This document shows positions 16,709-22,393 of a DNA stretch of 24,862 bases, one piece after another. A program made the translations under genes and the position numbers. The notes under the pieces are model-generated. The model had not been told where the DNA came from, searched no databases, and saw only the letters and a list, made by a program, of their open reading frames with translations. Each line of letters begins with the position of its first letter. Position 1 is the first letter of the stretch. Origin of the DNA: Bacteroidota bacterium (GTDB lineage: Bacteria; Bacteroidota; Bacteroidia; Chitinophagales; Chitinophagaceae); NCBI GenBank assembly GCA_023392185.1, contig JAEVZP010000153.1, positions 1 through 24,862 of the forward strand. Reading direction: 5' to 3'.

Positions 16709-16871
16709 TGGGGAATATCGGTTCCGGCCTTTCTTATTGCTTTTCCTTTTGGCGTAGGAAAGGCTTCCGGCACAACTTTCCTGCATCGTGTTGCCGGGAA
16801 CCAAAGATCCGGGAAATTTCTACAGTAGCCAGCGCTCTTCCGGCCGGGGCCGGCTTGCTACCGGGAAGTTC

Positions 16872-16902
16872 TTGCGATTTGTTGACCGTTTCTCTAACTT
16901 CC
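16872..16902 (+). promoter_or_regulatory. Likely Bacteroidota-type promoter for the protease gene
   Basis: TTG (16872-16874) and TAACTTCC (16895-16902) lie 20 bases apart, the same words and spacing as at 21399-21429 (TTGCG ... CTAACTT in both). The ATG is only 4 bases beyond the -7 element, which implies a leaderless or nearly leaderless mRNA. Confidence 0.42.
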
Positions 16903-16906
16903 GCCT

Positions 16907-18031
16907 ATGCCTCCTTACAACAACCCGATCAATGCCGAAGGGATCATCGAAAAATTCCGGAATGCGCTTGTGCAGATCGCAACCCAGAACAGCACCGGAA
17001 CCGGCTTTTACCTGCCCGACTACGACCTTATTGTGACCAACAACCACGTAGTGAAAGACGCCGAGCGGGTAACGATCAAAGGGTTGCGCTTCCCCAAACA
17101 AATCAGCCGGGTGCTTTTCACCGACGAGCGCCGCGATCTTGCCTTCCTGGCACCCCCGGCTCAGAAAGACATTCCTTTCCCGGCCATCACCTTGGGCACC
17201 TTTACACCCCCGCAGGACGGCGACCGCGTGCTGGCCATTGGTCACCCTTTCGGCCTTAACTATTCGGCGACGCAGGGCGTGATCTCGCGTGCCGACCGGG
17301 TGCAGAAAGGACTCAACTACCTGCAGGTGGATGCGGCGATCAATCCCGGAAATTCCGGCGGCCCGCTTGTCAATGCCCAAGGCGATGTGATTGGGGTCAA
17401 TACCTTTATCATCCGCGGCGGCGACAACCTCGGCTTTGCCCTTTCGGCCCGCTACCTGCAGCAAGACCTGGAACTCTACCGCCCACACTACGGGAAGCGG
17501 GCACTGGCTTGTCCTTCCTGCGGCGCCATTATCACTGCCGACACGCTCGAAAACAAAACCTACTGCCCGGTGTGCGGCACCCGCATTGACTTCCCGGACC
17601 CCGCAGCCGATGCCGTTCCGAGCTATGGCATGGCCTTCAAGATCGAAGAAGCCCTCTCGGCCCTCGGCTACACGCCCGAGCTGGTGCGCACCGGCGCCAA
17701 CCGTTGGGAAATTCAGGACGGCGGTGTGCAGATGCGACTGCGCTACAATCCGGACGACGGTTTCATTTCGTCCGATACCTATCTCTGCCGCCTGCCCAAA
17801 GACAATATCAACGCGCTCTACCAATACCTGCTCAACGCCAACTTCACGTGCCGGGGGGTTATCTTTTCCCTCAAAGGTGAATTTATCGTGCTGAGCGCCT
17901 CGGTGCTCGACCCCAGCCTGACGGCAGAGCACGCCCGTGATATCTTCAAAGCCTGGCTGGAAAAAGCCGCCGAATACCACAATGTGCTGATGAAAGAATA
18001 CAGCAGCCGCCCGGTTTTGATGGAAGAATAG
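16907..18031 (+). CDS. Trypsin-like serine protease with zinc ribbon and YbjN/CesT-like C-terminal domain
   Basis: The 374-residue protein has no signal peptide and no membrane helix, so it appears cytoplasmic, unlike DegP/HtrA relatives. Residues 10-190 form an S1C-type protease with a complete triad: H47 in VTNNHVV, D77 in RRDLAFL and S150 in NPGNSGGPL. No PDZ domain follows. Residues 201-224 are a zinc ribbon instead (CPSC and CPVC, cysteines 202, 205, 220, 223). Residues 238-367 look like a YbjN or type III chaperone-like alpha/beta domain (YGMAFKIEEALSALGYTPEL, then a LNANFTCRGVIFSLKGEF segment). The C-terminal domain could select substrates, but this is inference. The FKBP prolyl isomerase gene starts 76 bases downstream, which suggests a shared protein-folding or quality-control role. 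Confidence 0.9.
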   Translation: MPPYNNPINAEGIIEKFRNALVQIATQNSTGTGFYLPDYDLIVTNNHVVKDAERVTIKGLRFPKQISRVLFTDERRDLAFLAPPAQKDIPFPAITLGTFTPPQDGDRVLAIGHPFGLNYSATQGVISRADRVQKGLNYLQVDAAINPGNSGGPLVNAQGDVIGVNTFIIRGGDNLGFALSARYLQQDLELYRPHYGKRALACPSCGAIITADTLENKTYCPVCGTRIDFPDPAADAVPSYGMAFKIEEALSALGYTPELVRTGANRWEIQDGGVQMRLRYNPDDGFISSDTYLCRLPKDNINALYQYLLNANFTCRGVIFSLKGEFIVLSASVLDPSLTAEHARDIFKAWLEKAAEYHNVLMKEYSSRPVLMEE

Positions 18032-18107
18032 CAACAACCAGGTATCGCCCATTTCAGCCGGATGTGCCATCTTTGCCGCTTCTTTCTCCAAAAAATCATC
18101 GAACACC

Positions 18108-18545
18108 ATGAGTATGAGCGACAAACTGCGGGAAATGCTGGGCACCCGCACGGCACAACAACAGGAGGCTTCCCGGAAATTTCTGGAAGAAAATGCCTGC
18201 CGCGAAGGTGTAACCGTGTTGCCATCCGGCCTGCAATATGAGGTGCTCCACAGGGGCAACGGTGGCGCTCACCCGGGACCGACGACACAAGTGACTGTGC
18301 ATTATGAAGGCCGACTGTCGAACGGAACGGTATTCGATTCTTCTTATAAACGCGGTCAGCCGGCCACTTTCGGCGTCCACCAGGTGATCAAAGGCTGGAC
18401 CGAAGCGATGCAACTGATGAGCGTGGGCGACAAATGGCGGCTCTTCATCCCGGCCGACCTCGGCTATGGCGCACGTGGTGCCGGCGGTGCTATCCCGCCC
18501 CATGCGGCGCTGGTATTCGACGTAGAGTTGCTGGACTTCAGCTAA
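18108..18545 (+). CDS. FKBP-type peptidyl-prolyl cis-trans isomerase
   Basis: The 145-residue protein catalyses cis-trans isomerisation of Xaa-Pro bonds. Residues 1-35 are a charged helix (SDKLREMLGT, QQEASRKFLEENACREG) as in the FkpA/FklB group, and residues 40-145 are the FKBP domain: VTVHYEGRLSNGTVFDSSYKRG, with the YEG, FDSS and VIKGW motifs, then LFIPADLGYGARGAGG and IPPHAALVFDVELLDF. No signal peptide is present, so it is probably cytoplasmic. The second Met (MSMSDK) is an alternative start two codons in. CATCTTTG about 33 bases upstream is close to a TAnnTTTG -7 element. It ends before a bidirectional hairpin shared with the convergent methyltransferase-like gene. Confidence 0.93.
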   Translation: MSMSDKLREMLGTRTAQQQEASRKFLEENACREGVTVLPSGLQYEVLHRGNGGAHPGPTTQVTVHYEGRLSNGTVFDSSYKRGQPATFGVHQVIKGWTEAMQLMSVGDKWRLFIPADLGYGARGAGGAIPPHAALVFDVELLDFS

Positions 18546-18624
18546 GGCATCGGTTACGGCCACTGCAAAGGATCCTGAACCTCCGCAGGTCCCGGCCCTT
18601 GCTCCGGGAAAAGAATTCAATCTT

Positions 18625-18656
18625 ACGGCGCACGCAAGTGTGCCGTATTACTTTTT
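18625..18656. terminator. Terminator between convergent genes
   Basis: ACGGCGCAC and GTGTGCCGT make a 9-bp stem with one G-T pair around a GCAA (GNRA) tetraloop, followed on the + strand by ATTACTTTTT. It lies between the FKBP gene (+) and the methyltransferase-like gene (-) and could serve both. Confidence 0.65.
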
Positions 18657-19097
18657 ACGGCGCTGCCGCAGGTATTGCTTTTCCCGGATGCCGGGCGCGC
18701 GCAGCAGTAAACCGCTGTCGAAACAATCGATGGCGAGGGTCACACGCGCATCGGCGCAGGCCGCCAGCCATCCGGTGCGGCCGGCTGAGGTGTTTTCCAC
18801 CCAGAGGGCGCCACTTTGCTCCTGCGCCAGAAGGGCCAGCGCAGCCGGCAGCCCGTCTAGGTCAACGGTCTCAAAATAAAAGCCCTCAAGGGCTTCCTGA
18901 AGCCGCGTTTCCATGGAGCGTCCGGCATCGGGCAGCATAAAAACAGTGGCGGCCAGCCGGTAGGCAAGCGGCGAGTGCACCCCATGAATGCCTTTCGCTT
19001 TCCGGAAAAAAAGCAGGCGTTGCAGCCAGCGCGGGTAACGCAGCCGGACTTTCTCCAGCTCCAGTGCGCGCAGCGAGGTATCTGCTACCGCTCCCAT
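18648..19097 (-). CDS. Shortened SAM-methyltransferase-like protein lacking the cofactor-binding core
   Basis: The 149-residue protein keeps both ends of a Bacteroidota O-methyltransferase-like family, as I recall it. The N-terminal part has RKAKGIHGVHSPLAYRLAA, matching the family's KxKxxHGxHSPF stretch. The C-terminal part has ALWVENTS and ADARVTLAIDCFDSGLLL, matching the usual DDIxWS and RVTxSIDLFxxGLxFF end. The roughly 100 residues between them that normally hold the glycine-rich SAM site (E/DxGxxxG) are absent, and no such motif is seen. It overlaps the end of dfrA by 13 bases, indicating translational coupling at the end of the thyA-dfrA unit. It may be a decayed gene or a protein with a new non-enzymatic role; the frame is intact. 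Confidence 0.72.
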   Translation of the reverse strand: MGAVADTSLRALELEKVRLRYPRWLQRLLFFRKAKGIHGVHSPLAYRLAATVFMLPDAGRSMETRLQEALEGFYFETVDLDGLPAALALLAQEQSGALWVENTSAGRTGWLAACADARVTLAIDCFDSGLLLRAPGIREKQYLRQRRKK

Positions 19098-19579
19098 TGT
19101 TCAAACGTAAACGGAAAAGGATGCCGGTCGTCGGCTTCGTGGCGTTCGGTCCACACTTTCTTCCAGTCCGAAAAATCCACCTGTGGGAAAAATGTATCCG
19201 CATCGGGCACGCGGGTGTGTAACTGCGTCAGATACAGCCGGTCGGCCTCAGGCAGAAGCTTTTGGAACAAAACACCGCCGCCGATCACAAACCCTTCTTC
19301 GCTGTCGTATTCTTTTAAGGCTGCCAGCGCTTCTTCAACAGAAGTAAAAGCGCGCACGCCTTCAGGCAAATTCGCAATCGCCCTGGAAGAAACGACCAGG
19401 TGCGGCCGTCCGGGTAACACTCCGCGCAGCGACTCCCAGGTTTTGCGACCCATCAGCATCGGTTTACCCATCGTGACACGCTTGAAAAACTTCAGGTCAT
19501 CGGGCAGGTGCCAGGGCATACCGCCGCCAAAACCAATGGCATGGGCTTCGTCGAGGGCAGCGATAAAGGAAAGGATCAT
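19085..19579 (-). CDS. dfrA: Dihydrofolate reductase
   Basis: With the ATG at 19579 the protein has 164 residues, the normal length, beginning MILSFIAALDEAHAIG. A longer frame with 24 extra residues exists but would translate across the hairpin at 19611-19631 and is not needed. Key features are GMPWHLPDDLKFFK with the active-site acid D28, MGRKTWESL and PGRPHLVVSS for NADPH binding, and FVIGGG (97-102). The enzyme reduces dihydrofolate to tetrahydrofolate with NADPH and so recycles the dihydrofolate made by ThyA, whose gene lies 87 bases upstream on the same strand. It is a chromosomal housekeeping copy by its context. The symbol could equally be folA. Confidence 0.96.
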   Translation of the reverse strand: MILSFIAALDEAHAIGFGGGMPWHLPDDLKFFKRVTMGKPMLMGRKTWESLRGVLPGRPHLVVSSRAIANLPEGVRAFTSVEEALAALKEYDSEEGFVIGGGVLFQKLLPEADRLYLTQLHTRVPDADTFFPQVDFSDWKKVWTERHEADDRHPFPFTFEQWER

Positions 19580-19607
19580 GGGAGACGAAAGAGAAAAGAG
19601 GATACTA

Positions 19608-19631
19608 TAGAGACGCCCAATCTTGGCGTCT
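19608..19631. repeat. Hairpin repeat between thyA and dfrA
   Basis: AGACGCC (19611-19617) pairs with GGCGTCT (19625-19631) around a 7-base loop, preceded by TAG. It resembles half of the TAGAGAC palindrome at 10301-10328. It lies in the 87-base thyA-dfrA spacer and has no T-run after it in the direction of transcription. Confidence 0.5.
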
Positions 19632-19666
19632 TTGTTTAGGAAAGGAGTCACATAGGCTGGGGGCCT

Positions 19667-20461
19667 CTACACCGCCACCGGCGCTTTGATAGCGGGATGG
19701 CTCTGGTAATTTTCGAGGGTGAAATCTTCGTAGCGGAAATCAAAAAGGTCTTTTACGTCCTTATTGAGGTGCATGGCAGGCAGGGGGTAGGGGGCCCGGC
19801 TTAGTTGCAGTTGGGCCTGCCCGAAGTGATTGTTGTAGAGATGCACATCACCAAAAGTGTGTACAAAGTCGCCGGCCCGGAGCCCACAAACCTGCGCCAT
19901 CATCATCGTGAGCAGGGCATAGGAAGCAATGTTGAACGGCACGCCCAAAAACACATCGGCGCTGCGCTGATACAACTGGCAGCTGAGCTTGCCGTCGGCC
20001 ACATAAAACTGAAAAAGGGCGTGGCAGGGCATCAGGGCCATGTTTTTCAGGTCGCCTACATTCCAGGCGCTCACGATCATACGGCGGCTGTCGGGGGTCG
20101 TCCGGATCTGGTTTAGCACGTCCTGAATCTGGTCGTGCGTCGTGCCGTCGGCACCCGTCCAGGAGCGCCACTGATGGCCATAGACCGGACCGAGGTCGCC
20201 GGCTGCATCGGCCCATTCATCCCAGATCCGAACGCCGTTTTCCTTTAGATATCCGATATTGGTATCGCCCTTCAAAAACCACAAAAGCTCGTGGATAATG
20301 CTTTTCAGATGCACCTTTTTGGTAGTGACAAGCGGAAAGCCCTCCGAAAGGTCGAAGCGGATCTGGCGGCCAAAAAGCGAGCGTGTGCCGGTGCCGGTAC
20401 GGTCACTTTTATCAGTTCCGTTTTGAAGAATATCCTGTAATAAAGAAAGGTACTGTTGCAT
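19667..20461 (-). CDS. thyA: Thymidylate synthase
   Basis: Starting at the ATG at 20461 gives 264 residues, the same length as E. coli ThyA. An upstream in-frame Met at 20590 would add 43 unrelated residues and is rejected. The protein shows the arginine loop SDRTGTGTRSLFG, WDEWAD, the catalytic cysteine C146 in LMPCHALFQFYV, the QRSADVFLGVPFNIASYA signature with a conserved Asn, and HLYNNHF. It methylates dUMP to dTMP with methylene-tetrahydrofolate and yields dihydrofolate, which the adjacent dfrA product recycles. On the minus strand a TACTTTTG element lies about 64 bases upstream of the start, in front of a leader holding two tandem TTCCGGAA sites. Confidence 0.97.
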   Translation of the reverse strand: MQQYLSLLQDILQNGTDKSDRTGTGTRSLFGRQIRFDLSEGFPLVTTKKVHLKSIIHELLWFLKGDTNIGYLKENGVRIWDEWADAAGDLGPVYGHQWRSWTGADGTTHDQIQDVLNQIRTTPDSRRMIVSAWNVGDLKNMALMPCHALFQFYVADGKLSCQLYQRSADVFLGVPFNIASYALLTMMMAQVCGLRAGDFVHTFGDVHLYNNHFGQAQLQLSRAPYPLPAMHLNKDVKDLFDFRYEDFTLENYQSHPAIKAPVAV

Positions 20462-20829
20462 GGTGACAAGGGCAGCGGGGCCGGGGAGACCAAAATTTTC
20501 CGGAAATTCCGGAATCGCTGTGGGCAAAAGTAATACCTTATCGGCAGGGCGGCTTCCATGCCGGGTTGCTTTTGGCAGGAAGTTAAACACCGCCGATTTT
20601 TCCGGAAATCTTAAGGGCGCGTGCGCGGGTGGAAGAGCCTTGGTTGACCGGTGCCTTTAGTAGATTTCAGCCGATCGCAACCCTGTTACGCCAGAGAACA
20701 TTTCCCCATTAGCGCCGGTTTCCGGAAATTGCGGGTCGGAATCGGAGACAGCGACCGCAGGTGAAGGGATCAATTCCCAAGGAATTCCCCTGATGGCCTT
20801 TTCCGGCTTCCTGCACAAAACTTTTTCTT
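20462..20829. other. 368-base divergent spacer with four TTCCGGAA sites
   Basis: Sites lie at 20498-20505, 20507-20514, 20600-20607 and 20720-20727, the densest group in the window. The first two are tandem, one base apart, in the thyA leader. No gene is supported here. Confidence 0.65.
20525..20532 (-). promoter_or_regulatory. Likely -7 promoter element of thyA
   Basis: Read on the minus strand it is TACTTTTG, an exact match to TAnnTTTG. No clear TTG was found about 20 bases further upstream. It lies 64 bases before the thyA ATG. Confidence 0.35.
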
Positions 20830-21369
20830 ATGCCTGTTATCCTGCCTGTAAAAGGCGTATTGCCTCAACTCCCGGAATCTTGTTTTGTCGCGCCTAATGC
20901 TACCATTGTGGGCGATGTGACGGCCGGCGTCGACTGTTCTTTCTGGTTCAACGCCGTAGTGCGCGGCGATGTCAACAAAATTACCCTGGGCGACCGGGTG
21001 AATGTGCAGGACGGCGCGTGCATTCACTGCACCTACGAGAAGACAGAAACCGTTATTGGAAACGATGTTTCGATTGGCCACAACGCGATTGTGCATGGCT
21101 GTGTGGTAGAAGACAAAGTACTCATTGGGATGGGGGCTATTGTGATGGATAATGCCCGCATCGGGACGGGGTCGCTGATCGCGGCCGGCGCGGTAGTGCT
21201 CGAAGGAACGGTGGTGCCGCCGGGAACGGTGTGGGCGGGCGTACCGGCCAAGAAAGTAAAGGACGTTTCGGCGGAATTGATGGCCGGCGAGATCGGGCGG
21301 ATTGCGAAGAACTACCTGTTTTACAGCTCCTGGTTTAAGGTCGGGCCGGCTCCGGACCCGGAAATTTAG
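20830..21369 (+). CDS. Gamma-carbonic-anhydrase-like hexapeptide-repeat protein
   Basis: The 179-residue protein is a left-handed beta-helix of hexapeptide repeats (NATIVGDVTAGVDCSFWFNA, NDVSIGHNAIVHGCVV, ARIGTGSLIAAGAVVLEG) of the YrdA/PaaY/gamma-CA family, which usually forms trimers. The three metal-binding histidines are all present: H66 in GACIHCT, H84 in IGHNA and H89 in IVHGC. The RGD (45-47) and Q60 positions seen in gamma-CAs are also there. It ends with the usual AKNYLFYSSWFK helix. Reversible CO2 hydration is possible, but many family members have no shown activity or a different role. It is transcribed away from thyA. A CCGGAAATTT half-motif spans its stop codon. Confidence 0.92.
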   Translation: MPVILPVKGVLPQLPESCFVAPNATIVGDVTAGVDCSFWFNAVVRGDVNKITLGDRVNVQDGACIHCTYEKTETVIGNDVSIGHNAIVHGCVVEDKVLIGMGAIVMDNARIGTGSLIAAGAVVLEGTVVPPGTVWAGVPAKKVKDVSAELMAGEIGRIAKNYLFYSSWFKVGPAPDPEI

Positions 21370-21398
21370 CCATCCGGTGTGGGGGCTGCGGGTCTGCC

Positions 21399-21429
21399 TT
21401 GCGTATTGTGATTGCCTCAACTAACTTGC
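21399..21429 (+). promoter_or_regulatory. Likely Bacteroidota-type promoter for the outer-membrane protein gene
   Basis: TTG at 21399-21401 and TAACTTGC at 21422-21429 are 20 bases apart. The spacing and words match the element before the protease gene. The leader would be about 27 bases, pyrimidine-rich and without a Shine-Dalgarno sequence. Confidence 0.45.
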
Positions 21430-21461
21430 GTCCCTAATCTTTCTTCCACTTTCTTTCTTTT

Positions 21462-22238
21462 ATGAAGAAACTCATCCTCTCTCTGGCTGCGCTCACTGCT
21501 TTCGGCGCTGCCCATGCCCAGAAACTGGGCGATGTGTTTGTGAATGGTAGCGTAGGCTATACGCACTCCAACTCAGAAACCAACAATGCCAACAAAACGG
21601 TGAACGGACCGGTCGAGAACAACTTCGGCATTGCTCCGAGCGTTGGCTATCAGTTCAGCAACAACTGGGGCGCCGGTCTGGCCCTGGGTTATGACTACAG
21701 TCAGGTGCGCAGCACGCCTTCCGGCAGCCTGGTAGAAACCAAAAAGACATCCAACACTTTCGCTGTAGGCCCGTTCCTGCGCTACACCAAGCACATCTCT
21801 CCGATGTTCTTCGTCAACGGACAGTTGAACGCCATGTACCTGACCGGCAAAACCAAAACGGAGGCTGCCGGCGTTACCACCACCACGGGCCGTATCAATG
21901 GTGTGGACGTGAACATCATGCCGTCAGTGGGAATCAACATCACCCGCACCATGGCCCTGACCGGTGCTTTTGGCCGTCTGGGTTTCCAAACGCTTAAGGA
22001 TGAAGAACCAACCAACGCCAGCGTCTACACCCGCGAAAATGTATTCGACGCCACCTTTGGTCGCGAATTCATGCTGGGCGTGCAGTGGAACTTTGCTACC
22101 GACGGCAGCAGCCGCGTGCGTCGTGCCCGCCGCGAGCCGATGAGCGAAACCCGCCGCATGGACCGCTACCGCGATGCGGACGGTGAAAACGAAATGCAGG
22201 ACGAAGCGCCCCGCCGCCGCCGTCGTAGCCGCGACTAA
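21462..22238 (+). CDS. Outer-membrane beta-barrel protein with arginine-rich C-terminal tail
   Basis: The 258-residue protein has a signal peptide (MKKLILSLAALTAFGAAHA) followed by alternating amphipathic strands (DVFVNGSVGYTHS, FGIAPSVGYQFSNNWGAGLA, TFAVGPFLRYTKHI, FFVNGQLNAMYLTG). They end with REFMLGVQWNF, a typical last barrel strand. The size of the barrel part, about 185 residues, fits a small OmpA/OmpX-like or porin-like barrel. After the last strand a tail of about 45 residues contains 15 arginines and ends in RRRRRSRD; such a tail is unusual and would lie in the periplasm if the barrel has the standard orientation. The gene has its own promoter-like element and a strong terminator, so it is probably a single-gene unit with high expression. 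Confidence 0.85.
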   Translation: MKKLILSLAALTAFGAAHAQKLGDVFVNGSVGYTHSNSETNNANKTVNGPVENNFGIAPSVGYQFSNNWGAGLALGYDYSQVRSTPSGSLVETKKTSNTFAVGPFLRYTKHISPMFFVNGQLNAMYLTGKTKTEAAGVTTTTGRINGVDVNIMPSVGINITRTMALTGAFGRLGFQTLKDEEPTNASVYTRENVFDATFGREFMLGVQWNFATDGSSRVRRARREPMSETRRMDRYRDADGENEMQDEAPRRRRRSRD

Positions 22239-22268
22239 GTTTTTTTCCGGAAAACGCTTTCCGTTGTC

Positions 22269-22311
22269 AAAGCTGCCTGCATCCCGGAAGGGATGCAGGC
22301 AGCTTTTTTTT
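22269..22311 (+). terminator. Strong rho-independent terminator after the barrel protein
   Basis: A perfect 16-bp stem (AAAGCTGCCTGCATCC with its complement) closes a CGGAAG loop and runs into eight T. It lies 30 bases after the stop codon; a TTTCCGGAAA site sits between them. Confidence 0.92.
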
Positions 22312-22362
22312 ATCGGGCCGGTAGCAGAAAATCCGGATCCGGAGTGCCCGGGCGACAAAGCT

Positions 22363-22370
22363 TATTTTTG
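22363..22370 (+). promoter_or_regulatory. Possible -7 promoter element of the M2 peptidase gene
   Basis: TATTTTTG is an exact TAnnTTTG match, 23 bases before the chosen ATG. No TTG was found at the expected upstream distance. Confidence 0.35.
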
Positions 22371-22393
22371 TATCCTTGCCATCTTCTTTGCTT

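Larger units (their letters stand above)
16348..16906. other. 559-base region between divergent ECF sigma and protease genes
   Basis: It is AT-rich near the sigma gene, with several A/T runs (16365-16500). It holds a hairpin with a 9-bp stem at 16670-16702 followed by TGTTTTTG, with no known gene upstream of it on that strand. A promoter-like element precedes the protease gene. Two overlapping open frames (140 aa on -, 87 aa on +) lack domain-like features and have atypical composition, so they are not called. Confidence 0.5.

Noticed and set aside
16351..16773. 140-residue minus-strand frame upstream of the sigma gene
   Set aside because: It is rich in Lys/Arg/Phe from A/T runs, has no domain pattern, and its end abuts the TTG start of the sigma gene only by chance.
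16820..18259. 479-residue minus-strand open frame opposite the protease and FKBP genes
   Set aside because: It spans two genes with complete catalytic motifs on the + strand and shows only a low-complexity translation.
19085..19579. Trimethoprim-resistance cassette dfr gene
   Set aside because: It lies beside thyA in a housekeeping arrangement with no integron or transposon features.
19580..19651. 24-residue N-terminal extension of DHFR
   Set aside because: The internal start MILSFIAAL gives the family length and fold start. The extension would run through a hairpin repeat and has no counterpart in DHFR.
20462..20590. 43-residue N-terminal extension of thymidylate synthase
   Set aside because: The start at 20461 gives exactly the standard 264 residues. 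The extension crosses the likely promoter element and TTCCGGAA sites.
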